Positions 54,075 through 61,565 of a DNA stretch of 64,000 bases are shown piece by piece (position 1 is the stretch's first letter; every line of letters starts with the position of its first letter). Origin of the DNA: JAAZKV01 sp041659525 (lineage in GTDB: Archaea > Iainarchaeota > Iainarchaeia > Iainarchaeales > JAAZKV01); assembly GCA_041659525.1 (NCBI GenBank), contig JBAZYC010000001.1, positions 186,001-250,000 on the forward strand, in the 5' to 3' direction. Both the position numbers and the translations under genes were made by a program. The notes beneath the pieces were generated by a model. The model had not been told where the DNA came from, did no database searches, and worked only from the letters and a program-made list of their open reading frames with translations.

Positions 54075-54962
54075 TTATTCTACAAGTTGCATCTTTGATG
54101 TACCGATTTTAATAATTTTTTTAATTGGCTCAGAATTATCAGAATAAACAATAATCTCAAAGTCATAGTTTTCATTAATTGGCAAAGAAACCAAATTTCC
54201 ATCTTTATTATCTTTTACTTTTAAATGCCAACAGTCCAAACTTGCAAACTCCCCAACTAATTCCTCTTTTAATTTTTCTAAAGACAAAACAATTTCTGAC
54301 CCCTCCGAAGTACGAATTACAGCACTTGGAGAATCCTTAGTTTTAAGTACTTCATATGCAATATCCAAAACGGCTTCATCATTTTTTGCAAGTTGAATAG
54401 AATCATAATTTTCAGGACCTGACCAAGACAATCTTGTACCTTCATAAGAAAAATTGGCTGGAAGAGGCTTAATTTTTGACAATTTAGCATACACATTCTT
54501 TGCTGTGGCTGGCCCGACATTAACCACTTTTAACTTGTAATAATTTGCAAGATAATCAATAACTGCAGATTGTCTATCTTGTAATTCAACAATAACATGC
54601 GACCCAACATTCTCTCTTAGTATTATTTCATGATCAAACTCGAGTTTTGCTTTTTGATTCCAATCTTGGAAAAGAGCCAAAATAACTACACTAACAGTCC
54701 CTATTGCAATAAATATATTCAATATTATATTATAAATTGGCTCATGCTCTGCATGTACTCCAAACATACCCAAACTTGTGGAAATATAATTTATGTTTAA
54801 TGTAACTGCCCCCAATAAAACAATTAAAAGAACTGGAACTAACAGCATTCTTCCTTGAAGAGAATTAAAAATACTAGCAGACGAAGTTCTTATCCACTTA
54901 CAAATCCCATCTAAAGTAACACCCATAGTTATCAAACCCATAAAAGAATTTAAAAATCTCAT
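54075..54962 (-). CDS. Membrane-anchored protein with beta-rich C-terminal domain, island (295 aa)
   Basis: Two hydrophobic helices (about 40-60, LLVPVLLIVLLGAVTL, and 76-98, YNIILNIFIAIGTVSVVIL) are followed by a soluble domain of about 195 residues. The stretch KLKVVNVGPATAKNVYAKL has the look of an Ig-like, CARDB-type fold. No catalytic motif is visible. The ATG follows the stop of the upstream 287-residue membrane gene by five bases, so the two are co-transcribed and the proteins may work together. The function is unknown. Confidence 0.7.
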   Translation of the reverse strand: MRFLNSFMGLITMGVTLDGICKWIRTSSASIFNSLQGRMLLVPVLLIVLLGAVTLNINYISTSLGMFGVHAEHEPIYNIILNIFIAIGTVSVVILALFQDWNQKAKLEFDHEIILRENVGSHVIVELQDRQSAVIDYLANYYKLKVVNVGPATAKNVYAKLSKIKPLPANFSYEGTRLSWSGPENYDSIQLAKNDEAVLDIAYEVLKTKDSPSAVIRTSEGSEIVLSLEKLKEELVGEFASLDCWHLKVKDNKDGNLVSLPINENYDFEIIVYSDNSEPIKKIIKIGTSKMQLVE

Positions 54963-54967
54963 TATAC

Positions 54968-55831
54968 CTATTGGTCAGCATTACCCCGCCACATAAATCG
55001 TTTATTTTTTTTGGTTACATTTACGTCTTTTAAGAAAGAAACCTTTGGTTTTTCTTTAAGCGGAAAAAGGTCAACCACAAAATAAATACCAGTCATTATT
55101 TTCATTATTGGATTAGTAATAGTATAATAAAAAGACCAAGTTGGAGAAAGTTCCCCCCAAAATCTATTACTTAATAATTTGAGATATCCTGTGTGCTGAG
55201 TCATCATAAAACCCCCTATAGAAAAAGGAATAATAATGATCCCCAAAGCATAGCTACTGACTAATAATAAAGTTGAAAGACTTACAATGGATACACCTTG
55301 AACGAGCAAAGTTTGACTAATGACTACAATCAATGCAAGTAAAGCCATTAATGAAAAATTAACAAGCCCAAAGCCAATGCTCACAAGCAAAGTTTTCAAA
55401 GATGCCTTTAATATTTCACCATCTTTAATTGTCTTTAAAAAAATATAACGAAATACTTGTAAGTAACAAATTAGAAACAAAATAATTCCAACTAGCGCAA
55501 GGCCTGTGGCAAATGGTTCAACAAGAGTAACTTGTAATTGAAACACCACTTGCACAATCACAATTAATGCAGAAACAATAGTCAAGATTGGAGAAAATGC
55601 AAATATTACCGAAGCAAGAAGGATAAAAAGGCTAATAACTATTGCTGCCAGAATTGTCAAACTAAACTCTTCAGCTTGAAAGTCTAGTTCTGCATTTTTA
55701 CCATATGTGGTGTTTCTAAAATAAAATATTAACCCCAACCCCGGTAGCAAAAAAAACAAAAAAAGAAAATTATAAGGATTGCCAGCAAGCAACTGAATCA
55801 ATTGAAACAATTGAGCGATATATTCTAACAT
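54968..55831 (-). CDS. Polytopic membrane protein of the island (287 aa)
   Basis: The ATG at 55831 is chosen over a TTG six codons upstream because GTGGTG lies four bases before it. About seven hydrophobic segments cover most of the protein, including NFLFLFFLLPGLGLIFYF and TILAAIVISLFILLASVIF. The end is basic and cytoplasmic (VTKKNKRFMWRGNADQ). No transporter or enzyme signature is recognised. It is tightly linked to the 295-residue gene downstream; the 511-residue membrane gene lies 170 bases upstream on the same strand. Confidence 0.7.
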   Translation of the reverse strand: MLEYIAQLFQLIQLLAGNPYNFLFLFFLLPGLGLIFYFRNTTYGKNAELDFQAEEFSLTILAAIVISLFILLASVIFAFSPILTIVSALIVIVQVVFQLQVTLVEPFATGLALVGIILFLICYLQVFRYIFLKTIKDGEILKASLKTLLVSIGFGLVNFSLMALLALIVVISQTLLVQGVSIVSLSTLLLVSSYALGIIIIPFSIGGFMMTQHTGYLKLLSNRFWGELSPTWSFYYTITNPIMKIMTGIYFVVDLFPLKEKPKVSFLKDVNVTKKNKRFMWRGNADQ

Positions 55832-56000
55832 AACACCACAACTTAACAATATAGCGATTGTTTTTTAACTACTTATTTCAAGACTCACTAACAACAAGTC
55901 AACGATAAGTATAACTGAATGCTGCAGACAGAGCCATTCAGTTTAGCATATAGACATTTCATTTACTGCCAAAGTGATAATACAAACTACTGGAGGTACC

Positions 56001-57536
56001 TTAGCAATTAAAGTCTAATAAAAATGATCCCGCTTGAAAAGGAAATCCAGGTACATTCAGGTTAACTAACGTGTTATCTATGTCTTTTTGTTGTTTCACA
56101 TCACAACTACTACCTTGTTGGGAAGAAACACAACCAACGAAGTTTGCATCCTTCGCTCCCGAAATATTAAACCTGAGAAATGTTTCTTTATCTGATCTCG
56201 GCACATAAGAAATATTTATGTCACACGACTTTGGAATGTAAGCATAGTTAATAATTGGGAGCAACTTATTTGGAGGATTATCTGAATGGAATATAGGATT
56301 AACACTCTGTTCAACATAAAATTCATTTACAAAATTTAAATCCCTAAAAAACAAGCTATCTAATCCCCAAAATAATTTATTAAAATTTAAATCAATATTT
56401 ATTGGAGCATGAATAAAACAACTATCCTTAGTATTTTCCAAACTATATGAAGTCGCTGCTACTTTGACCATATTAATATTTGGGAGAGTACTTGTAGCTT
56501 TTGCATAAGACAAATGAGACACGTTTTGCGCTGATTCCAAGATATTCTTTTTGTCAATCTCAAACTTACTGCAAGTTAATGGGCCGTTAGAACCTTCATT
56601 TGATTGATAATAAGTAGTTAACTCAGGATATTTCTGGTTCGCATCAAAATAGAAAAATTTTTGTCGAACAAGTGAAAAGCGAATCATAACATTATCAGAA
56701 TGACGTTCTTTGATGGTGTATATCAACAAGCTATTACTACTGGAAAAATCCGCATTACCATTTAGTTCAAATAAATATACTTGCGGGGATACTATTACTT
56801 GGGGCGTTGAAAAAAGAATTAATAAAAAGAACAAAAAGGCCCCAACCAGAGGCAACAAAATAAAAAGAATAAAAGCTTTTTTTGTATCCAAAAACTTTAA
56901 TGTTGCAGCCAAATTATCACGGATTGCCATATTTCCAAAAATTAGTTCATAAAAAAATTCTGTTATAAATATACAAAAAGTGAATGCCGCCACCCCCGTA
57001 AGAAATTTTATGCTAAGTAAAATATAATAATTAGAATCAATAGGCCTAAACAAAAACGAAAATAGAAAAAATCCGAATAAGAACATTGCTAAAATAAACC
57101 CAAATTTTTGAATAGAATCTACTACTTTTCTCCAAATTAATTTTTTAGTTGTCCTTGGCGGAAATTTTACAAACTCTGCATAAAACTTGAACCAAAAGAA
57201 GAAAATCACGATAATTGTGACAAAGGTTATTGTCAAAATCAAGCTAGTATCTTTAGAAATAAACCCCTGCGGGCTATTTGCAAACAAAAAATCAAATGTT
57301 GACAAGCCAGTCGAAAATGTGCTTATTGAAAGTAAAGATAAAACTCCAAGCGCCAATGCAAAAAGACTTGAAGAAAAAAAGTTTTTTAAAAAATTCCCTT
57401 TTTTATAAACTAACACTGAATAACATATAAATGCAAGTAGAATAGACAATAAAGCTGTGCTTTCTAATGATAACCCTGTAAGCGAAAAAAGATAACTTGA
57501 CACAAAGGTCAAAACCATTTCAACAAAATCTACCAT
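56001..57536 (-). CDS. Polytopic membrane protein with large extracytoplasmic domain, island (511 aa)
   Basis: About six membrane helices fill residues 1-240 (for example LALGVLSLLSISTF; LTITFVTIIVIFFFWFKFY; AFILFILLPLVGAFLFFLLI). They are followed by an Asn/Ser-rich soluble domain of about 265 residues with several cysteines near the end (PKSCDINISYVP; GCVSSQQGSSCDVKQ). The cysteines suggest the domain lies outside the cell and may form disulphides. No known family is recognised. It is the first of the four minus-strand island genes in transcription order. Confidence 0.7.
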   Translation of the reverse strand: MVDFVEMVLTFVSSYLFSLTGLSLESTALLSILLAFICYSVLVYKKGNFLKNFFSSSLFALALGVLSLLSISTFSTGLSTFDFLFANSPQGFISKDTSLILTITFVTIIVIFFFWFKFYAEFVKFPPRTTKKLIWRKVVDSIQKFGFILAMFLFGFFLFSFLFRPIDSNYYILLSIKFLTGVAAFTFCIFITEFFYELIFGNMAIRDNLAATLKFLDTKKAFILFILLPLVGAFLFFLLILFSTPQVIVSPQVYLFELNGNADFSSSNSLLIYTIKERHSDNVMIRFSLVRQKFFYFDANQKYPELTTYYQSNEGSNGPLTCSKFEIDKKNILESAQNVSHLSYAKATSTLPNINMVKVAATSYSLENTKDSCFIHAPINIDLNFNKLFWGLDSLFFRDLNFVNEFYVEQSVNPIFHSDNPPNKLLPIINYAYIPKSCDINISYVPRSDKETFLRFNISGAKDANFVGCVSSQQGSSCDVKQQKDIDNTLVNLNVPGFPFQAGSFLLDFNC

Positions 57537-57656
57537 AGTAATATTCTAGTTAGGACTTATTAAAAGCCTTTTTGATTACTTTCCAGCTTTGCTGCGCCAG
57601 TACTGAACCAAGCGTCATTCCATTAATTTTTATTCTTTTTAGAGACTCATATTTGT

Positions 57657-58232
57657 ATGCTTGAGATAAGTGATAAAGAACGTTACGCAATGAATATGTT
57701 TCTAAGATCCCAAAAAACTGCTTTTTTGAATAGCAAATCACCAACTGAATTCCCTGAATTTTCTGCACGCACAGACATTGCAATTGTTTATCCAATTCGT
57801 GAAATCAAAGGAAAAATCAAGAGTTTATTTTACCAGCCATTATTGTTGAAAACTGGAGAAATAGAGTTCATAAAAGTAAAAAGGCCCAGAGGGCTTCCTT
57901 ACGTTGACAAAAGTAAAGGTACAATTAAACTAAAAGGAAAAGTTGTTGGATTACAAGCCTTGACTTACACTTTTACCGACAAAGAAAATAATGAACGAGG
58001 AATCTTTTTTGACAAACAACTTTTGTATAAAGACAAATACTATTTGCTGAAACTCTTTGCAAAAGAAATTTATCCACACTTAAATAAATTATCCTACAAT
58101 GATTGGGAACTCGGAGCTTTTATTGAAATGTATAAAGATATTAAACCAAACGAAGATCTCCCAAGATATGCAAACAGAACTTCATTTACTCGTCTTTTAA
58201 GAAGATATATCAAAACAGATAAAATCCTATAA
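57657..58232 (+). CDS. Hypothetical protein of the island (191 aa)
   Basis: Not recognised. A 191-residue basic, soluble protein with mixed strand and helix character. Distinct stretches are SARTDIAIVYPIREIKGKIK and KRPRGLPYVDKSKGTIKLKG. The C-terminus is basic and aromatic (RTSFTRLLRRYIKTDKIL). It is divergent from the 511-residue membrane gene and 45 bases upstream of the small zinc-ribbon gene on the same strand. It is a credible gene because of its length in a compact region. Its role is unknown. Confidence 0.6.
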   Translation: MLEISDKERYAMNMFLRSQKTAFLNSKSPTEFPEFSARTDIAIVYPIREIKGKIKSLFYQPLLLKTGEIEFIKVKRPRGLPYVDKSKGTIKLKGKVVGLQALTYTFTDKENNERGIFFDKQLLYKDKYYLLKLFAKEIYPHLNKLSYNDWELGAFIEMYKDIKPNEDLPRYANRTSFTRLLRRYIKTDKIL

Positions 58233-58277
58233 TAATACTCCCCCCGGGTCAAATAGCAGTATAATGTTATAATTTAT

Positions 58278-58454
58278 ATGGATCAAACTGAAACCAAAAT
58301 TTGTTCTTGCTGCGGGCAACCAATCTACACCAGCAAAGAGCTCGAAAAAAAGCTTGGCTTACCAATTGTGTACTTGCTTGAACAATATGACTTGTGGAAA
58401 AAGCTTAATGATGAAAACCCCACACACACCCATAAACAGGAGGAATTAGTATGA
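58278..58454 (+). CDS. Small zinc-finger-like protein (58 aa)
   Basis: An ATG at 58278 opens 58 codons. The product begins MDQTETKICSCCGQPIYT, with a CxCC knuckle (Cys9, Cys11, Cys12) that could bind zinc with partners elsewhere, followed by a helical segment (KELEKKLGLPIVYLLEQYDL) and a His-containing tail (THTHKQEELV). Its stop overlaps the next start codon (ATGA), and the ribosome-binding site AGGAGGAATT for the next gene lies inside it. The overlap makes it a real translated gene in a small operon. The role is probably regulatory, but that is inference. Confidence 0.65.
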   Translation: MDQTETKICSCCGQPIYTSKELEKKLGLPIVYLLEQYDLWKKLNDENPTHTHKQEELV

Positions 58455-58702
58455 AAGAAGATTTTCATAAACAGATTTTAGATTTTATGGATATTTTAAC
58501 GAGAAAAGGACTTAATCAAGTTCCAGTGGAAAAACTGAAGCATGGTATTGCTGAGGTGTTTGGAGATGATAGGCACAGAGTTTCATTTATACTTAAACAT
58601 CTAATAGAAATTGGTTTTGTTAAAGTGGATAGAAACAATATAGCTAGGATAGATAGTTCTGTTGAAGAAAAGTATAGATTAGATAGATTATTTTTCATGT
58701 AG
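58451..58702 (+). CDS. Small putative winged-helix protein (83 aa)
   Basis: An 83-residue protein. FHKQILDFMDILTRKGL, then VEKLKHGIAEVFGDDRHRVSFILKHLIEIGFVKVDR has the helix-turn-helix and wing spacing of a small winged-helix domain, but no family-level match is recognised. The ribosome-binding site AGGAGGAATT is the strongest in the window. It overlaps the 58-residue gene by four bases, and the following 161-residue gene starts 18 bases after its stop. Three small genes in a row suggest a regulatory or mobile-element maintenance unit. Confidence 0.65.
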   Translation: MKEDFHKQILDFMDILTRKGLNQVPVEKLKHGIAEVFGDDRHRVSFILKHLIEIGFVKVDRNNIARIDSSVEEKYRLDRLFFM

Positions 58703-58720
58703 GTGTGGGTGGGTGGTAAA

Positions 58721-59206
58721 ATGACTTCAGAAATACAAGCAAACTCAAATAAAGAAAATGCTCAGAAAAGTACTGGACCAAACGACACAAGTGTTACTCG
58801 CTTTAATGCTGTAAAGTATGGTTTGACTGGAAAGTGCTTTATGACACCTGAAGAGGTACAAGTTACGGAAGAAATTTATGAAGATTTGGTACAAACATTC
58901 AATCCCAAAGATTCTATTGAAAGATTTCTTGTTTATCGTATGGCTCAAATAATAATCCGGCTTCAAAAGATTAATCAAATAGAATCAGCAACTCTTCAAA
59001 ATTCTCTAACTTCTAAAGAAAATTGGGAAAGTAATCCCGTGTGCCAAGCATTAGAAGAACCTTTGAAAAACCCTGACGAAAAACCTTTGCTTAAATATGA
59101 AGATTTAACAAAAATTGAACTCTTAGCCAGATATGAGACTAACCTAGAGAACCGATTGACCAAGATACTCAAGGTTTACTATGAAAAACAAGAACAACGC
59201 AATTAA
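58721..59206 (+). CDS. Protein with mobile-DNA-associated NAxKSTGP N-terminal motif (161 aa)
   Basis: The start is placed at the ATG at 58721 (GGGTGGT seven bases before) rather than the GTG at 58703. The N-terminus NAQKSTGPNDTSVTRFNAVKYGLTG matches a pattern of uncharacterised proteins common in bacteria and often found near transposons or phages (NARKSTGP, then NALKHGLT). The middle RFLVYRMAQIIIRLQKINQIE is also typical. The function of that group is not known to me. Its presence in an archaeal window supports horizontal acquisition of this stretch. It is the last gene of the three-gene plus-strand unit. Confidence 0.7.
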   Translation: MTSEIQANSNKENAQKSTGPNDTSVTRFNAVKYGLTGKCFMTPEEVQVTEEIYEDLVQTFNPKDSIERFLVYRMAQIIIRLQKINQIESATLQNSLTSKENWESNPVCQALEEPLKNPDEKPLLKYEDLTKIELLARYETNLENRLTKILKVYYEKQEQRN

Positions 59207-59374
59207 CTGGGTTCGTTTCGCAATAATATTGAGCAAACCAATAGAAAAAGAGTATTGAAATAGTATTACAAATTGCGTTAAAATGCAATTCAAATACTGC
59301 AATTTTGCTTCACAAAATTCCCTAAATGCGAGTCCTTTCCAATTAATCATTGGGTTAAAACTTATACTAATTTG

Positions 59375-59710
59375 TCATACTTTAATAAAATGAGACTTGC
59401 AAATAGGACAAGAAGGATCAACTTTATCCCTAATATAGATTCCAACTAAACCGCCCCAAAAAAATATCCAAAGCAACCCCTGAATTGAAGGATAAGGCAC
59501 TAAAAACCAAAACAAAGCCACGTAAATCAAATAAGCCATAACAATCTGTTTGGCCCACTGCATAAGAGTCATGCGTTGAGGCTGAACATTTTGTTTACAA
59601 TTAACACAATATCTGGGTCCATTTTTCCCATTAACAAAATTAGTTAAAGGGGCCGATTTTACCCAATCAGTAAAAGAAAATTTAGAGTCACCCTTCAATT
59701 TATCACTCAT
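59375..59710 (-). CDS. Small zinc-ribbon-like membrane protein (111 aa)
   Basis: The ATG at 59710 is chosen because a TATA box lies about 25 bases before it; a longer frame upstream would overlap the divergent gene. Cys pairs (YCVNC near residue 34 and CPIC near 103) flank two hydrophobic segments (IVMAYLIYVALFWFLVP; QGLLWIFFWGGLVGIYI). The two CxxC knuckles probably come together to bind zinc on the cytoplasmic side. No family is recognised. It is divergent from a small helix-turn-helix regulator. Confidence 0.65.
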   Translation of the reverse strand: MSDKLKGDSKFSFTDWVKSAPLTNFVNGKNGPRYCVNCKQNVQPQRMTLMQWAKQIVMAYLIYVALFWFLVPYPSIQGLLWIFFWGGLVGIYIRDKVDPSCPICKSHFIKV

Positions 59711-59731
59711 GGTAAGTAAATGGTAACTAAA

Positions 59732-59743
59732 CATATTTAAAAG
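59732..59743. promoter_or_regulatory. Shared bidirectional TATA element between two divergent genes
   Basis: CATATTTAAAAG reads as a TATA box on both strands. It is 22-33 bases from the minus-strand ATG (59710) and 19-30 bases from the plus-strand ATG (59762). Both would give leaderless transcripts from one element. Three GGTAA motifs lie around it (at about 59711, 59722 and 59743) and could be bound by the helix-turn-helix product. Confidence 0.5.
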
Positions 59744-59761
59744 GTAATATGTCTTATTCTC

Positions 59762-59983
59762 ATGAAGACTAACTGGGAAGAAATAGCATTCATAAAAGCA
59801 AGCAAATACAGAAAACAAATACTAGACTCTTTATCCGAACCAAAAACCCCAACAGAATTAGCCAAAATAACTGGCCAAAACATAAGCCACATAAGCAGAA
59901 CACTTAAAGAATTACAAGAACGAGAACTAATCAAATGCTTAACTCCAAATCTACGAAAAGGACGACTTTATAAAAAGTTATAA
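59762..59983 (+). CDS. Small winged helix-turn-helix transcriptional regulator (73 aa)
   Basis: The 73 residues form an ArsR/MarR-like winged helix: KASKYRKQILDSLSEPKTPT, then ELAKITGQNISHISRTLKEL as the recognition helix region, then a wing (IKCLTPNLRKGRLYKKL). There is no sensor domain. It is typical of archaeal single-domain regulators. It is divergently arranged with the 111-residue zinc-ribbon membrane protein and 22 bases upstream of a polytopic membrane protein gene, so it may control either. Confidence 0.75.
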   Translation: MKTNWEEIAFIKASKYRKQILDSLSEPKTPTELAKITGQNISHISRTLKELQERELIKCLTPNLRKGRLYKKL

Positions 59984-60005
59984 TCAAATTAAATTAGTTG
60001 AAAAT

Positions 60006-60599
60006 ATGACTACAAATAAACAATCATTAGCTTCCCTAGCTAAAGCAGCATTTAATCCAGTAGCTAAGTTATGCAATAGTGAAAAAGATGATGAACGATT
60101 AGTTGGTATTAATATTATTCTTTTTATTTTTTGTTTAGCTCTTGTAGGAACAACACAACAATTAACCGATTTAAACAGTATTGGACTAGTTGCATACTTA
60201 GTTGTATTTGGTTTATTTGCATCAATAATCTCATTAGCATATAGACCTGCCCTTTTAGCAATTGCAGGATTTGTAAATAGAGATATTTTCGCACTAAAAT
60301 TTTCTGTAGGAGTAATGTTTATCCTTAGCGGCCTAAGCTTTTATGCCGCATATTACCTTCGTAAAGATTTACTACCCCTACTAATTTTTGGAATTATTGC
60401 CCAACTTATGTCAATAGTAATTATTGGATTCGCAAAAATTCCAATAAAAACTTTCCAAACTCAATCAAAGGAGACAAACAAATTAACATTTTGGGAAATA
60501 CTAGAAAAAATAGATACAATAGGAGGAGTCATTGGTTTAATAATATTTTTGATTCCTTTCATTAGCGGAATTATAACTTATTTATTCTCTCTTTTGTAA
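60006..60599 (+). CDS. Polytopic membrane protein of the island (197 aa)
   Basis: A 197-residue protein with a cytoplasmic N-terminus of about 40 residues and some five to six membrane helices (IILFIFCLALVG; LVAYLVVFGLFASIISLAY; FSVGVMFILSGLSFYAAYYL; LLIFGIIAQLMSIVIIGFA; GVIGLIIFLIPFISGII). No signature of a known transporter is seen. It follows the small regulator on the same strand and is probably co-transcribed with it. Confidence 0.7.
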   Translation: MTTNKQSLASLAKAAFNPVAKLCNSEKDDERLVGINIILFIFCLALVGTTQQLTDLNSIGLVAYLVVFGLFASIISLAYRPALLAIAGFVNRDIFALKFSVGVMFILSGLSFYAAYYLRKDLLPLLIFGIIAQLMSIVIIGFAKIPIKTFQTQSKETNKLTFWEILEKIDTIGGVIGLIIFLIPFISGIITYLFSLL

Positions 60600-60667
60600 T
60601 TGTCTCTTCAACAACTACTTAAAACCAATGAAACTAAACAGAATTAAGACAATAAAAAAAGCAACGT

Positions 60668-61006
60668 TTATCTTCGTTTTATCTTTTTTGGCGCAGGAAG
60701 TAATAATTGCTTATCCATTTTATTGAGTTCAGCAAATAAATTTTTAAAAACCAATGTAGCTTGTGCAAGATTCTTTTTTTGAGCCACTGAATCTAATACT
60801 GCAAAGTTAATCCTATGGACTTGCTGAGTTGATCCAGACAAATTCGCCCCCGCTAAACTAATATCTATTTTTCCAGAGCTTTCTTTAGTAGTTGTTACAG
60901 AAATGTCAAAATTTAAACGCCCTTCTAAATCAAATCCCTCTGGCAAAGCATCCTTAATTTGATTCAAAGTTTTTGCAACAAAATCTTTAATTTCATTTTC
61001 TGACAT
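60668..61006 (-). CDS. Trypco2-like small protein (112 aa)
   Basis: The start is placed at the ATG at 61006, four bases after a GGTGAT ribosome-binding site; earlier GTG and ATG codons overlap that site. The layout is an N-terminal helix (IKDFVAKTLNQIKDALPEGF), then strands (GRLNFDISVTTTKESSGKID) and a TQQVHRINFAVLDS strand. It resembles the Trypco2 (trypsin-co-occurring) domain proposed in prokaryotic conflict systems. The likeness is from memory of the pattern and needs a profile search. It is 24 bases downstream of the 156-residue gene on the same strand. Confidence 0.5.
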   Translation of the reverse strand: MSENEIKDFVAKTLNQIKDALPEGFDLEGRLNFDISVTTTKESSGKIDISLAGANLSGSTQQVHRINFAVLDSVAQKKNLAQATLVFKNLFAELNKMDKQLLLPAPKKIKRR

Positions 61007-61030
61007 TATCATCACCCTTAAAACTATAAA

Positions 61031-61501
61031 CTAAGCCTCTTTAACTTTTGAAATGCAAAAAACCTCATATTTATTAGTGTATTCTTGATTAATTTTTTCA
61101 GATACAATCTCGTAAATTTCAGTTACCCCATTTTGTTCAATTTTAGCTATTTGAGACTCATTTAAATTAATTCTATGTCCAAGGATTTTTTCAGCAATGA
61201 TTGAATCCTCTCTTACTACTTTTATGGCATTGTTATTCTCCCCCTTATAAGTAGTAATATTAAGATGAGGGCCGCTAGAATCATGCTCATGCTCTCGGTC
61301 CACACGTATCTCTTCAATCAGCACAATCGGATCCTTTGACCAAGGTTTTTCCACAATAGTAAGTTCAATACGATTGTCTTGAATCTCCCTAAATATCAAT
61401 ATAGCATTTCCTGCCTGCGCTTTACTTCCGCCAACACTATTATAAGTAAACCCCATTTGAGTTGCTGTTGAATTAGCAGTCGTATTATAAGCCCTTTCCA
61501 T
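61031..61501 (-). CDS. Hypothetical beta-rich soluble protein (156 aa)
   Basis: Not recognised. The 156 residues are beta-rich (AILIFREIQDNRIELTIVEK; LIEEIRVDREHEHDSSGPHL) with no membrane segment or clear catalytic motif. A His/Asp-containing patch (DREHEHDSSGPH) could bind metal. It lies just upstream of the Trypco2-like gene and just downstream of the integrase, all on the minus strand, so the pair may form an effector unit of the island. The function is unknown. Confidence 0.55.
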   Translation of the reverse strand: MERAYNTTANSTATQMGFTYNSVGGSKAQAGNAILIFREIQDNRIELTIVEKPWSKDPIVLIEEIRVDREHEHDSSGPHLNITTYKGENNNAIKVVREDSIIAEKILGHRINLNESQIAKIEQNGVTEIYEIVSEKINQEYTNKYEVFCISKVKEA

Positions 61502-61565
61502 TAAAGACTAGCCCAATAATAGTTTTTTAAATTAATTTATAGTCGTTTCAATTCCCCAGTAACAA

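Noticed and set aside
57550..57795. 81-codon minus-strand frame between the 511- and 191-residue genes
   Set aside because: Most of it overlaps the start of the 191-residue gene on the other strand and it lacks a clear start signal. Only some 20 codons lie outside, which is too little to support a gene.
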